Source of the DNA: Acridotheres tristis
Lineage: Eukaryota; Chordata; Aves; Passeriformes; Sturnidae
DNA length: 64,000 bases
Assembly: GCA_037013685.1 (NCBI GenBank)
Contig: CM072891.1
Coordinates: forward strand, 8,098,501 to 8,162,500
Direction of reading: 5' to 3'
The translations under genes were made by a program, and so were the position numbers. Below, piece after piece: positions 38,462 to 51,076 of this stretch. A model generated the notes under the pieces. That model ran no database searches and had not been told where the DNA came from. It saw nothing but the letters and a program-made list of their open reading frames with translations. Positions within the stretch are counted from its first letter, which is position 1, and each line of letters opens with the position of its first letter.

Positions 38462-41400
38462 GAGTTCCATTATGGGAGAAATAGAAGTTTCCTTGTCCTT
38501 TGATAAGCTATCAAGAACTGACATTTTTCTCTTCCCTTTTTCAAATAAAACCAATCTTTGAGGCTGAGGTTTGAGTTTGTTGCTCCAGCTGTGAACCTTA
38601 TAGAGACTGCTGCATGTTCTGTCATCTCAACTGAAAATACAATTTACCTATAAAACAATTTTATTCTGTTACTACCTGTGCAGGTATTATGCTTCTGTTC
38701 TAAATTGAAGCATAGATTTCTAAATTTCAGCACCTGGTGAGGTGTCGAAACAGTACATTTTGCTTGTCATTTGGATTATTGGTGCAGCTCAGGATCATCC
38801 TGATCATGGCTGATATGAATTCAAAAATATCCTTCTTTAAGGCTTTTATGACTAGACAAATCAGCTGAAATAAAAATAGTTTTTATATTTTCTTATTTAA
38901 TCTGTATTTGATTTCTTTTTTGCAGTTAACTTTGTGGCTTACAGTACTAGTTTAGTGTAGCACAAATGCACCAGGCCTGCCAATTTCATTTCGTGTTTGA
39001 AAAATAGTGTTTGTACAGTAACTACTTCTGACAAAGAATTACAGAACTATATTGAAATGCTTTTAGTAGCAAGTAGTACAAAAAATCAGAAACAGCTATG
39101 TCAAAATGTGTTTGTACTTTGTGGTAGAGGAGCATACATGAGTCCATAGAGTTATTTTTGAATTTCATAGGACCAAAATTTAAAATATGTTAAAGTGGAG
39201 ACGGCACAGAGACATTACTTTCTCTTGCATAAAATAGTGTAGTTCATGTGATACTGGATGGTGGTCATTTGGAGAAATCTTTTGCCTGGTTTGAGTGACT
39301 GAAAAGCTCCTTTATATCTCTAATGTGTAATATATTTTTTTATCATCTAGATTTAGTAATTATTTACTTAAGTCTCTTTTATTAGTCTGAGGAGTTTTAC
39401 AGTATGTGTTCTAATGCAAGATTCTTAAAGGTATACCTGATATATAGAAAACCTGCTGTCTGGAAACAGAAGTGTTAGACTAAGAGCCAAGAGCTTTAAA
39501 TTTGCTGATTTGCCATAGATTAATAATACTACTGTCTCTTTTAATCACTGAGCTGTCTGCATAAAGTATTTCTTTGCCTTTTGGAGGCATAGGGGCTTCA
39601 CAAATCTATTTATCATACCTGGAAGTTGGTGGTTGTGAAGACTTGTTGGTCAGTAAGATCAGTGCTGCTGTCTTTAAGAGCTCACCACTGTTTTTTCTGT
39701 CTCACAAGTTCCCAACCAAAAAATGTAGGACACAAAGAGTTTTGGGAGTTGTTTCTTGATGGGAAATACAGTGTTAGGAGAGAGGTCAGCCTTCGATAAG
39801 GCAATGATAAAATCATTGCTATTCTCTATTGTCAGTAGCATTTATCTCCCTTTTATTGTAATGGTGCTGCCCTGTGTTAGGTGGATATGATAATCTGTAG
39901 GACTAATTTGTTTTACTTTGTGTTGTTTTATGTTTTTCTCCTATTTGTTTGCCAGATTCTTTGTTTTTTCTCTAAATGCAAATGTAAGGTTTGCTTTACA
40001 AAATCTACCATACGTCTAGATAGGTAATTGGAATATTTTAAGTTTTGTTTCTAAAAATGGGAGCTAGTGCATCTGAAAACACTGCATTCTGGCCATAGTA
40101 TCAGAGAAATAGCACTTTTTTTTGTACATAGACCAGTGGTTACCTTCTTTGCTCTTGCAGTACTGCAGGTACACTTTCTGTAAGTGGAGGAGTTTTGCAT
40201 TTCTTGTCGTGGGTGACTGTTGGACCCAGGCATCAAGGTCTGCTTTCACAGATGATTTGGAATAGCCCTGGAGATGTAATCAAAGTCTTGTTCTTTTCAC
40301 ATGATATGTAAGGAGTCTTGGGTTTTCAGACAGCTTTATGTTACTCTGGCTTTTAGATCTCTGAACTAGTAAATATGCATATGTATTTTCAAGGAAAAGG
40401 GGGATGCTGCCTGTTTGTGGCTTTCTGGCTGCTGTAAATGTGTATTTGTCATTCAGTTTCAGTACATGGATTCATAGAAACTAATGCATGTATGTGAATA
40501 ACGTACTATTCTTATATTTCTGGCAGAAAGGAATGTTACTGAAGGCATTGGCATGGTGGTCATCTAAAATCTAAACAAGAGTTTCTGAAAGTCTGAATTT
40601 TTGAAAAGGCTGAAAGATGGTGTCATATTTTGGTAAATACATGTGTGGCAGAGCCAGAATAAGTGTGTGCATACACAACTGTTGGTAAAGACTAAATTGT
40701 TTTAACATTAATGGTGTAAACACAGTGTATGATACCAACTGGAGTCAGATTGCAGCTGCTGTCTAGAAGGAAGAAATCCTCACATTGAGCCTTGTTTTAA
40801 AATTTTAACTGCATTAAAAATGAATTGCGAAGTGTGAATTGCCAATTAGAAGTAGTACAAATATCAGTTGTGCTGTCGAGTATGAAAGTAATTCTATTTT
40901 AAAAATTCCTTGTTAATTTTACAAGAAGACCAAGAAAGAGGAAACTGAAATTGGAAAGAATTTTTCTGTTTGTGGAGGGAAGATGAAGGGGAGGAGAAAT
41001 CTTTTCATGTGCTCTGTCACCTAAAATAAGTCGTAAAAATGAGTTCATGCATAAAGACTGGGGTTTTTTTTTGGTTTTTTTTTCATTTACTACTGATAAG
41101 GCACCCCTTGGAAAATCAAATAACTATATTAAGAAGATGAAGGATTTTTTTTTTCCAGTTGTTGTCAATCTCTCTTTATTAATCTTAAAACTAGATTTTT
41201 AGGATTTGTTCCTTAGAATACAAAAGAATGATGTATGTGGTATTTCAGTGCTAGGACAATCGTGTTTACTAGACTTGAAACAGCTTAACTTCATGTGCTC
41301 AGTAGTCTTATCACCTTCTCAAGTTGTATTTGGCTGTCAAGATGAATATCATGTTTATGACTCTTTAGTCTGTGATCCTGTGTTCAGAAAAGCTTCTCTT

Positions 41401-44400
41401 TTCTGTTTTATTACTCCTAATATGGCTGATTCTGCAGGTATGTAGGTTTTTAATTTAATGATCTTTTTCAGACTTGTGGTATTTTGTTTTGCTCTCGCTT
41501 GCATGGATGTTATCAAGTGTGTTTTAGAATCCCTGATTTCTTAAGCTCACTTGGTATCAAGGGGGGCTTGTGTTTGGTCACCAGAATTAATAAACTAAAC
41601 AAAATCTCCTGTAGGTCAAGTTCTAGCTGGACCAACCCAAAATAATTTCTGGTTTGGTTTTTTTTCTATACTGAGTCACTGGTTTTCTGGAAGTGAGTTT
41701 TCCAGTAGTTACCCTTATCTACACTAATTATTTTGTATTTATAGTCTCCAGGTTATGTTAAACAGTAGTTGAACTTAGGTAAGCTGCACCTGCTGCTTCA
41801 ATAGGACATTGACCCAAGAGAGGATATTATGTTGTTTTGAGGCTTCTTGACTATCAGTTATCTTTCTCCCCTCACTTAAATCCCTCCTCTTTTCCCCCAG
41901 CAATATATCCAAATCTTTCTAAGCATCAGAATTACATTGTTTGTCTTGCTACTTAAGTAATTTCCCACTTTCCTGCTATTATGAGACATACCCTGTTTCA
42001 TATTTCTCTGGGGATCCCTGTCTTTTACTGGTCCTCAAAGCAGATCAGTAATACCTTAGAAATCATTTAGACTAGTTCTTTTATATATCCTTGTGTACAT
42101 TATTGTAAGTAGCTGGCTTAAGCTATGCATTAATTAATAGTTCTATGTTCTAACTCAAGCATCAGTTTGGGTTTTTGAAAGAATTTATTTTGCGTGTTAC
42201 TTTTTTAACTTTCTGGCCTCTTCCTTGTGGAGCCCTAGAGTATTGGGGTCCCTTATTTTCTAGACCAGATTCTAAAATTGACCAGCAAAGGTATGTGCCA
42301 CCACAGTTTTAGTCATCTCTGCAGGCTTTGACAGCCTGGGTAAGATCCAGAATCAATGTGTGGGCTGTCCAAGCCAGCATGCTATTGAAAAGGTGCCATT
42401 AAGTAACTCATTCTTAATGAACTGGAGAGCAGTGTTGGTATTTCTCAGAATCAAAGAGATAATGCTTGTCCTTTGTTGTTGTTTTATGAGTGTGATTCGT
42501 AGTCCACCGCCCCCAGAGACACCTTGCAGAGCTCTGCTGGACTGGTATTTCACTCAGGAAGGCTTGAAGGGAGTAGCTAATTCTCTCTTGGTATTGCTAA
42601 CCACCTACTTGTGTGTATGGTGGGCAACACTAGGACTGACTTAAAGGTCTTCTTGCCTTAGTCAGAACAGTATAAAAGAGCACAGAGGAGGTTCTTGGCT
42701 TGCAGAGATATAAAGCGCCATACAAACAAATGGCTTTTATGACTATTTTTGTTGTACTATATCTGTCATTTGAGCAGACTTGCTGTAGCTTCAGGAACAA
42801 AGAGTGTTGCTAGGTATTTTATAAATGTACACAGTAACACAGACCTTGGCACTGCTTTGCTGCTAGGTCTCCTCCTGTTCCTGACTGGAGCCGCTCAGTG
42901 AAGGACCGTGCTTGACTGCTGTTCAAACAACCATAACACAGCTACATGTGCTGAGAGCTGAATTCGTGGAGACCAGAGGTGATGCAGAAATCTGGATGTT
43001 TGTAAATGGTTGCTGTTTGACGAATTTCTTAGTGAATTACTGAACCAGAACTGAACATCCTTTGCTGGTGCTGCCAATTACGAAGCTCTAACAGAACACT
43101 CAAAACCCCGGCTCCAAAGTACAGTACTGTATCTCTTCCTTTATTTAGTTCTGTGAAATAGACTATACTGGTAAATTCAAGACATTAAAGAGGAATGGAA
43201 GACAAACAGATGCAAATTCAATCTGGTTTAGTGGTTTTTTTCCATGTAGGTTTTGTGATAACTTCTGCTTGACACATGGGCTTCTGTTTAATCTGTCATG
43301 TCTGAGAAAGCATTTTAAGTGCAAAACAAGTAGAAAATAATTCCAAATGGCTGGAGGACTGACAATGTAGTTCTGTATCAGAGTTTTACATTAGTTTGCC
43401 TCTTTTAATTGGAAAGGAAGTTTAAGGATATTTGCTAAAAATAATTACTGGTCCTAAATCACCAGAATTCTGTTTCTGATCTTAGGAAAAAGTTGCCCTT
43501 TTCAGTGGAGGTTGGTTTTTCTTTTTCTATTAGTGCTTTTTCCCCATTGTTAATGCAATTAATCTCACTTATGAACAGCTGTTGAAATAATGAAGTGTGC
43601 TACTGAAATTGTAGTTGTAGTTGTTCTGTTTCCTTGAAAGTTCCAAGCTGATTTAAAGTTAAAAACCAAAAGCTGCTGGAGGATGAAGTAGGCAGCTTAC
43701 ACAATAGAAGTTGCAAATGGGCAAAAATAAAATCTTGAGCTTGACCTACGTGTTAATTGACTGAATTCTTTTAAACTGATGTGCTTTTGGAAGGGTTGGT
43801 CCACGCTTTCCCATCTGCTGATTTGATGGTTGTTTTAGGGTCTTTCACCTGGGAATAGTGGGAGGATGGGTGCCTGAAGTGTGAACTGCAGTGAACAGCA
43901 AGTGCACTTGTATTGCCTTGTTAAAGATAGAAGGCATCTCTTAGATAATTTTCTTAGTTTAGATAATAAAATATTTCATGTTGGCTTGTGTTGCAGTACA
44001 GATTCTGATGCATTTGGAAAAACTGTCCTGCAGTTAACTTTTGAAGAGGTTGTGTTGAGATTTGGTTGAGATGTTTTGCTACCTAAATTTTATCCTTTTC
44101 TAAGTGTTACTGCCTCATGAATGGAGATATTTTGCACAGGCTGCCTACAGCCATGTTCCATGCTGAGCCAAAGGCAGAGTTGCTTATCAGTGAGTCTTTA
44201 ATTTTCTGAGGTTTGTAGCTTAGTGTTTCAAGTCAAGTCTGCGCAGGCTGATGGTTTGTCTAAAATGCCGTTCTGGAAATGTTAGTCTCAATATCTTGAC
44301 TCATCAGTCAGCTTTGGGATTTGCAGTGCAGGAAAAATGCCCAGTATTTTAGTTAGCTTACTCTGCAGTTTAGATGAGTAGCTCTAGCAGTCCCATCACC

Positions 44401-44579
44401 TGGAAGTCAGAGAGAGGCTGTTGTACTGTGAAGGGGCTGTCCCAATTGAAGCTTTTGTTGTCCAAGATTTTTAGCTCGGACAGATTTTACACACTCATGT
44501 TCTGGTAGCTAAAGTTTGATGAAGGACCTTTGTTGTGCCTCACTCCCAGTTTCTAACACTGGTGAGACTTGGCAGGGTG

Positions 44580-44760
44580 TGAGGAGCGCGTGTTCCCGCA
44601 GCGCTTCCCTGTGCAGCAGCAGCCTCCTTGTGCCGCGGTCTGCAGAACGGGAGCGCACAGACAATCTGTTCGGTACTCACAGTACTGCCTGTCCTGGCAT
44701 CCCGAGCAGACAGGAGGGAGGAGGCAGCTGTGATTCAAATACCAGCGGGCTGAAGAACGG
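44580..44760. other. CpG-rich, GC-rich patch
   Basis: About a dozen CpG dinucleotides fall in 180 bases (for example GAGCGCG, CCCGCAGCGC, GCCGCGG), against a background where CpG is nearly absent. The longest frame of the window (about 129 codons, 44516-44905, +) spans it, but its translation has no recognisable motif. It could be a small CpG island or promoter remnant, or a young inserted fragment that has not yet lost CpGs. No TATA box or initiator can be assigned with confidence. Confidence 0.5.
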
Positions 44761-45176
44761 AAAGGAAGGAGAAGATGCTAGGCTGGGATACACGGGAAGC
44801 TCTTGGAGGAGAGGAACAAACACTGTAAAAGCCAGCGACTGTTTAAGAGAAAAAGGGGCTACACAGGGAGCAGGACAAGGAGATGTGAGACGAGTTGATT
44901 TATAAGCAGCAATGAATAACAAAAGGAGGTTCTGAGGATAGGAAAAATGCAAATAATTACTTGTTTGGGTTAAAAAAGTTCTGAATGGCATGGACCATTC
45001 TTCTAGAAAAGTACTGCAATTTGATACTACTGAGATTTTTCTGGCAGGTAGATCTCAATGGAAGGTTCTTTTGTTCAGGAATATCTAACTCATTAGCTAT
45101 TTAGGTCTTGAATTAGTTAACTCTGAACAAGAGTATTTTATCTGTATATTTTGTTTAATTTTGTTTGTTTTGCTAG
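44761..45176. other. Non-coding sequence
   Basis: A purine-rich stretch (GAGAAAAAGG-type, 44755-44890) passes into AT-rich sequence ending in a T-rich tract before the candidate acceptor at 45175-45176. No gene is recognised. Confidence 0.5.
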
Positions 45177-45253
45177 CTGCTGCTTCTTTGAAGAGAAAGT
45201 ACCTGTGTCCTTCTTCAAATGCCTGTGGTATTTTCAAGTGGAACCATTTTTCT
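45177..45253 (+). CDS. Candidate exon, Cys-containing segment
   Basis: The segment is bounded by TTTGTTTTGCTAG and the strong donor TCT/GTAAGT. Two frames are open. In the frame that continues into 45662 the peptide reads SLKRKYLCPSSNACGIFKW, whose spacing (aromatic-x-C-P, then C-G-x-F-x-W) resembles the second half of GRF-type zinc fingers. Only two cysteines are present and the first half is not seen upstream, so the domain call is speculative. It may be chance. Confidence 0.2.
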
Positions 45254-45661
45254 GTAAGTGGATGTCTTCTCTGTGAACATAAAATTCAAACTATGAATTA
45301 GTAGAATGCATTAATAGGAATGCGGGTGTGATGAGAAGTCTGGAATGTTTAAAAAACTGGATGCTTTTTGTACAGAGTATGGTTTCCATGATTCATAATT
45401 GAGAATAATGATCGATGCTCAGGGGAAGCTACTTGTTTTTTTTTTTGCTCTGGTCATTTGAAATGAATAGTATACTTCTATTATAAGCTTAGACAGTGAT
45501 GATAAAAGCAGTACTTGTCTCTGTCAGCATTTGTGAAAAACAAGTCTCTGGAGATTTCTGAATGTTTTATTTAATGATGAGAGTAGTAAATCTGTCCTGT
45601 GTAGTGTCTGGATGAGCTGTCTTGTATCAAAACATTATTAATTGATTTTTATACTTTACAG

Positions 45662-45748
45662 CTGTGTTTTGGGAATAAGTACTGGAATGAAAGCCAAAAC
45701 TCCACTCTGGATTTTAAGAAGCATACTGGAAAAGAGTTAAGGGATTGA
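45662..45748 (+). CDS. Candidate terminal exon
   Basis: It follows TTTATACTTTACAG and is open for 28 codons in phase 0, ending in TGA at 45746-45748. That phase is the one left by the candidate exon at 45177-45253, giving a 408-base intron. The peptide begins LCFGNKYWNESQ and is polar. No AATAAA signal follows within several hundred bases, which weakens a last-exon reading. Confidence 0.18.
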   Translation: MCFGNKYWNESQNSTLDFKKHTGKELRD

Positions 45749-48700
45749 TTTAGTTTTCTGGTTTAGAAATGTTGAGGAGGAGGAAAAAGGAGGGACTTCA
45801 GCTGACAATTAACTTTGTTTGCCAGCAGTCTCAAACTACTTCCATCATCACAGGTGTATGGTTGTCCATTTCTGTGCAAATATCTTGGTTTATGAAGATA
45901 GGCAATCCAGTGAGGCCTTTATTTTCACTTAAATCTGTTATTAACATTGAATTGTGGAAGTAGGGATTTGCTGGGATTGTTGAACTGTGGATTTGTTACT
46001 TAAAATATGAATAGGGTGCAGGCCAGTTGTCAGCTTTTTAAAAAATAGGGAATTTTACATTCTGGGCACATTCTACACATTTACCAATAACGTTGTGTTT
46101 TGTCTTTATTCTGAAACTCATAGTGTAATGTCAGATGGTACAATATGGATAAAGGACTATGTATGTTTGTAACGAGACTTGCTTCAGCTTGAGTAAGAGA
46201 GTGGGGCCTAGTCTGCTAATAGGAAGGATTTCCATCTACTATAATGTAACTGTATAAAAAAAGAAACTGAAGACTTTGTGGAGCACCTGTAGTTTAAAAC
46301 TGCATCTAGGTGGCCTCTCTAAAAATCAGAATCATTTGCAGACTACTTGAAACAGGAGAAAAATGAATCATCTGTACTAACAATCCTTTGAGAGGGAACT
46401 GTCCTGTCGTTATGAAAGCAGGTGTAAGAAATTCGTACTCATAGGTGGTAGCATAAAAAAAAAGCAAGTTCTAGCTTTTATTGCTTTCTACAGAATTCAA
46501 ATTTTAAAATTCTCATCAGGCTTTTATTGGTATATAGAATGAATGAAAAATACAGATTGCATAAACCTTCAATGATGAAACCTACAAAGAATAGAAGTGC
46601 CCAACACAAATTCTTTTGTCCCATGTGAAGAAAAACAACCCACCTGTGCCATGAAGGACAAAAAAGTTGAAACCTTAATTATTAACTTTTAATTGCTCAT
46701 ATTTTTATAAAGACACTGCGCAGTATTTCAAGTGATCTGGTTTTCAGATGTACAACTATAGGGAATAATTTATGTGAAGGATTTTGAACAGAAGATTATT
46801 TTACGGAAGATTTTTGTAAAGTGATTTCAACAAAAACAGCTGTTTTTTTTTTTTCTTCCACCTCCTTTATGTAGACTTCTACATAACATGTGAACTTCAT
46901 ACATTCTTGAAGTACTATCTGTTCTTGCTTGTACCAAAGCTATTTTGTTTCCTCAGTTATATTTCTTACCATCAGTTTCATCGAATCATTCAGTTACAGT
47001 TAGGGTTTTTTTTTAAATGTAGGAATTTTTGTAACAAATATATATATAGTCATCTGAAACAACAGCCAGTAAAAATTGCTACTATAAGGTTCATTTTTAT
47101 AAGATTTTTTCCCAACCAACCTCCTATAAAATTTTGAAACTTTTCAGTTTTTGAGTGAATCTGCTTTGCCTGTCATTACTTTCAGTATTTACAGCTGTGT
47201 TTAATGCTTGCAGAGGTTGAATATGGTAGGTTTATATCAAACACTCAAAGCAGGGGTCAGTAAGAACATTTGCACTTTGTGTGCTTCCTGGATGCTTAGT
47301 AGCAGCATTTTAAAATGCTACAGAAAAAGAAAGTAACTTCATCATTGTATTATGATAGTCAAGTTTGCAGTGGTTTGAAGTAGCTATTACCAAATATTCC
47401 TGTTCTATGGATATTTTAATATATTATCACTGTAAAATATTTTCTTATTTATGAAGGACTACTCACTGTCAGTGTTTTTCAGGTGCCTATCAACATACCA
47501 TCATAGCTCTTTTCATGTGTACACAATAAAAATTACCATATCCATAGGGAAAATATTTTAATTGGAGAACTTCTTTTAAATTTTTTATGAGGAAAAATGT
47601 AGCCATAACAGGCTTTGTCCTTTAAAATTGCAAATGCAGTAAAATGTAGGCTAAAACAGAGATGTGGACTTCATTCACCTGAGCAATATTTATATTTAAC
47701 TGTGATATAAAAAAAATATGTAAAATTTACCCTTTGAGACTAGGTGCAAATTTGAGACACAATAGGAATTTTCAGATGTGTCAGCAGCTTGTGTCAGCAT
47801 AACAGTGTTTTTTAACTGAGAATGCATTTGGTCTGTGCAAGAGAAGAACCTCTGAAAGCCTTTAAAAAAACTACAGGAGGGACAGGACACAATCCCATTA
47901 ACATCCAATGGTCTGTATACTAAATGGAAAATCTGTAAATGAGGGAGATGTTGCTTTTTATTTGTTTGTTATTGCCATATGGATTTTTGTTTTGATTTTA
48001 TTTTAAGGCTTGAGCATTGCCTGAAAGAACATGCTGCATATGTCTTGTTTTTCTCCCTTTTGTAGATGTTTGTTTTCCGTGATTACATGTAGAGGGCTTC
48101 CTTGTGTCCTGGGTAACTTAAAAACCCTGCTAGACAGTGTCAGTTTGAAAACTTTTTTATAGGGGCAGGGTATAGTCTGCTACCAGGTGCTTGAGTTCAA
48201 AGGGGAATCTGTGATGGCTTCAGGGCTTTTTATTTTCTTATAACTGAGCTGAACTCTTGAAAGCTGCAATCACAGCTTTTACTTTTTCACAATAATTCCC
48301 TTTTTATGAATTTCAGTAAGATTTTCTGTTTTGGATGCATTAAGATTGCTTACTTTGTTTTAAAGCTCACTTGGAATTCTTTCCATAATTTCAGAAATGT
48401 GGCATTATTAGTCCTGTTTTTCTAATATCATGCAATAACTCAATACCTTAATGTAGGTATATTTAGATTAATACAGAAATTTGTAGATAACCAGTTGGTT
48501 TGGAGCAAGTATTTTCTTCAGCTTGCATAGATGCAGCGTTGTGTGTCCATGCTGTGAAGTGTCAAATCATAAATCCACTGTAGAAAATACTTTAGAATGC
48601 CTAGTGTCTTTTTTTTCTACAATTTAGAATATGAGATCAGACCTGAAGTAAAAATATTCCTGGTAAATAACAATATAAATTGAAAAGTGTCTTAATCTTA

Positions 48701-50994
48701 TGTAAGAGTATTCACGTGTGGGAATGACAGTGGTTTTAAGCTAAGTCAGTACAATGTGATTTCATATATTCAATTGCTGTCATTTGTTTGTATTGAACTC
48801 ACTTTCCCCCAAGGTACTTTGAGATAATATTTCGATTTGTTTTTTCTATGTCAATTTTTCCATATGTAAGAGTATCTTTGAATATTTTTCAATTAATGAA
48901 ATCAATTAATGGATTCCAGCCAAATGTTATTATCTTTGTTCTGTTCCTTCCTTTCCATGTGTCCCCTACCACACGTGTACAAAGGAATTGCTTAGCTTCA
49001 TACAGTAAAATGGATTTTTGTTATAGCTGGGGTGTTTTAACTTACATGTGCAGTAGGAAAGTTATTCTTCAGTGGTAAATGATTCTGTGAATGGTGCTTT
49101 TTAACTGGCACCCTGATGAATTACCACTCTCAACACAGAATTTGTAGCTCTCCTAAGTGGGTCAGGTAAGGAGATGTTGGGGAGGCTGACTTAAATCAAT
49201 CTCATCTAGTTTTTCATGAGTTGAGAGTACACTTTAGAGTGACAGACATACAAAAGTTAAGCATTTGACAGCTTACTAGTTGTGTTAGAAGTAGGTTTTA
49301 AAAGAGAATGAATGGTTTTATTGGGAGAATAATGGTTGGCAGAGTAAAGAACTGTTATACTGGACTGAAAAGGAAAATGGCAGTGGGAAAGTCACTTTCA
49401 GTATTCTATTTTCAGGCTCTATTAATATACAGTCTAAAAACCACAGATCTATAAGTAATTTCCAAGATTGTGGTAAAAATTACTTTTTAAAAAAAAATTA
49501 AGATAAGCAGGGTCTAACACTATGAAAGGCTTGAGCCCACCTTCCCCTCTGAAGTGCAGAAATTTTTATGAACTAACAAATGCAAAAAGTTGTGAGCAGT
49601 TTTTCTGTGAGGCAGGTTAATGATGTTCGTGTTTCCAGAGGGAAGAGATGATGAGTGTAAAAGGAGCTTTCCTTTCTCCATCTTGGAAATCTGCAGCATA
49701 AGAATGTATTTGAGACTTAAGCTTTCCTTTTTAGGGATTTTCTGGAGGTTTTTTCATTAAATTCTCCAAGTACAAGAAATCAGCGCCTCTGTCTTGTTAA
49801 TTTAAAGAAAGTTAAGATTCATGTAAAATGCTCAAAGTACTGGATTTGCTGTAGAGGAGGTGCTTTGCTGGCATGGACTGGGAGGAGACCTCTCATTTTG
49901 ACAAGTTGCTGTTTCCAGATTAATCCTGCTTTTGAGCTAGGCTGAGGAACATTCTTCTTGTCTTCACAGGGAATGTCCCACTAAGCAGCTTCCTTGTTCC
50001 TTTGGTCTCCAACAGGTGACTCAGTTTAAGAATGTATTAGCTTGTTCCCTGTCACTGTGTCTACATGGAAAGGGAAATTTTCATTTATGTTGGTTCAATA
50101 ATAGTATTTCCTGGCAGCATAATAAGCTTGATCATGCACATTTTCAGAATGTAGGCTCATCAGAAGTTCCCATGACTCATGAACTTAGAACTTTTCATCC
50201 AGTTAAATTTTTTTTCCAACAGAGTATTGAAAAAAAAAACAACCCAGAAAAACATACAGGCATAAAACACTGGAAGGAAGTTCCTTTGTTTACCACTTAA
50301 GCTTGAATGATATCTGTAGAAGGAGGGACATTACTTAAGGAAGTGTACTTACTTTCATATGTCACTCCTGCCTTATTGGTCAGTATCAGTCTCACTCACA
50401 TCCTCTTCTTATACAGATTAATTATTTCAAGCTGTCTTCTCCATCTGTTACCAGATTTGGGAATGCAGCTTTCCACAGTTCACATGTGTGTTTGAAACCT
50501 ACACTTAAAACATATAGGCAAAAAAATACAGGCAACACCCCCCCCACCCCTTAAACCCTTTTAAGGCTTTTTATTTCCTTTGTCTACATTGTTTTGTTTC
50601 TTTTACTGGTGTGTGCAATGATCTTATCAGAAAGTTATACTGAAAATGAGCTCCAACTTTTATGTGAACATGCTGACTTCTTTCACTTCCACAAATTTCA
50701 CTGTACAGCTGGAATAGCTGTGCTTCAGTAGTTCAACATGAAAAAGGACTCATTATCTTGATCTCTCTGTTGCTGGAGTTAAGTCATATTTGCATGTGGT
50801 GGAGTATGTGGAAGCCAGTTTTTCTTAGTACAGAGGCCATGGAAAATGCATTGTATGAAATCTTCGAGAATATTTTTTTCAGTAAGTGTCATATACGAGA
50901 TGGCTTTGAGACCTATTTAGGTATGTGTTTTTGTTAATTTTGCTTTGCTGCTTCAGACCTCAAAACTTAATTTCCCCACCTGCTGATAAATACA
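45749..50994. other. Non-coding sequence, no gene identified
   Basis: AT-rich unique sequence. A splice-bounded 46-base segment at 49970-50015 (acceptor CTTCTTGTCTTCACAG, donor CAACAG/GTGACT) has two open frames but no phase match to its neighbours. Paired ATTA-containing 10-mers lie at 48889-48898 and 48902-48911. A C-rich run lies near 50537-50549. Confidence 0.55.
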
Positions 50995-51076
50995 GGGTCA
51001 TAGGAATTGCCATATTGGGTCAGACCATCTGTTCTTTAATTAGAAGTAGTAACAGATGCTTGGGATGATGATGCAA
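50995..51076. repeat. Old sauropsid interspersed repeat fragment
   Basis: The stretch with AGGAATTGCCATATTGGGTC, then AGACCATCTG, and after a gap ACAGATGCTTGGGATGATGATG matches the wording of an old interspersed repeat widespread in turtles, crocodilians and birds. I cannot assign its family (possibly an ancient CR1-related element) or its strand. A poly-A run follows at 51075-51087. Confidence 0.45.

Larger units (their letters stand above)
35291..44579. other. Non-coding sequence, no gene identified
   Basis: About 9 kb without a recognisable gene. A 65-codon minus frame at 37297-37494 and an open + frame at 41203-41445 ending at a CAG/GTATGT donor look protein-like but are unconnected. A 122-codon minus frame at 36093-36461 is treated as chance. 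The interior holds one clear tandem duplication and one C homopolymer, listed separately. Confidence 0.55.

Noticed and set aside
44516..44905. Longest open frame (129 codons, +)
   Set aside because: There is no recognisable motif, no start context and no splice partner, and about a dozen frames above 100 codons are expected by chance in 64 kb of this composition. Only its CpG richness is kept as a finding.
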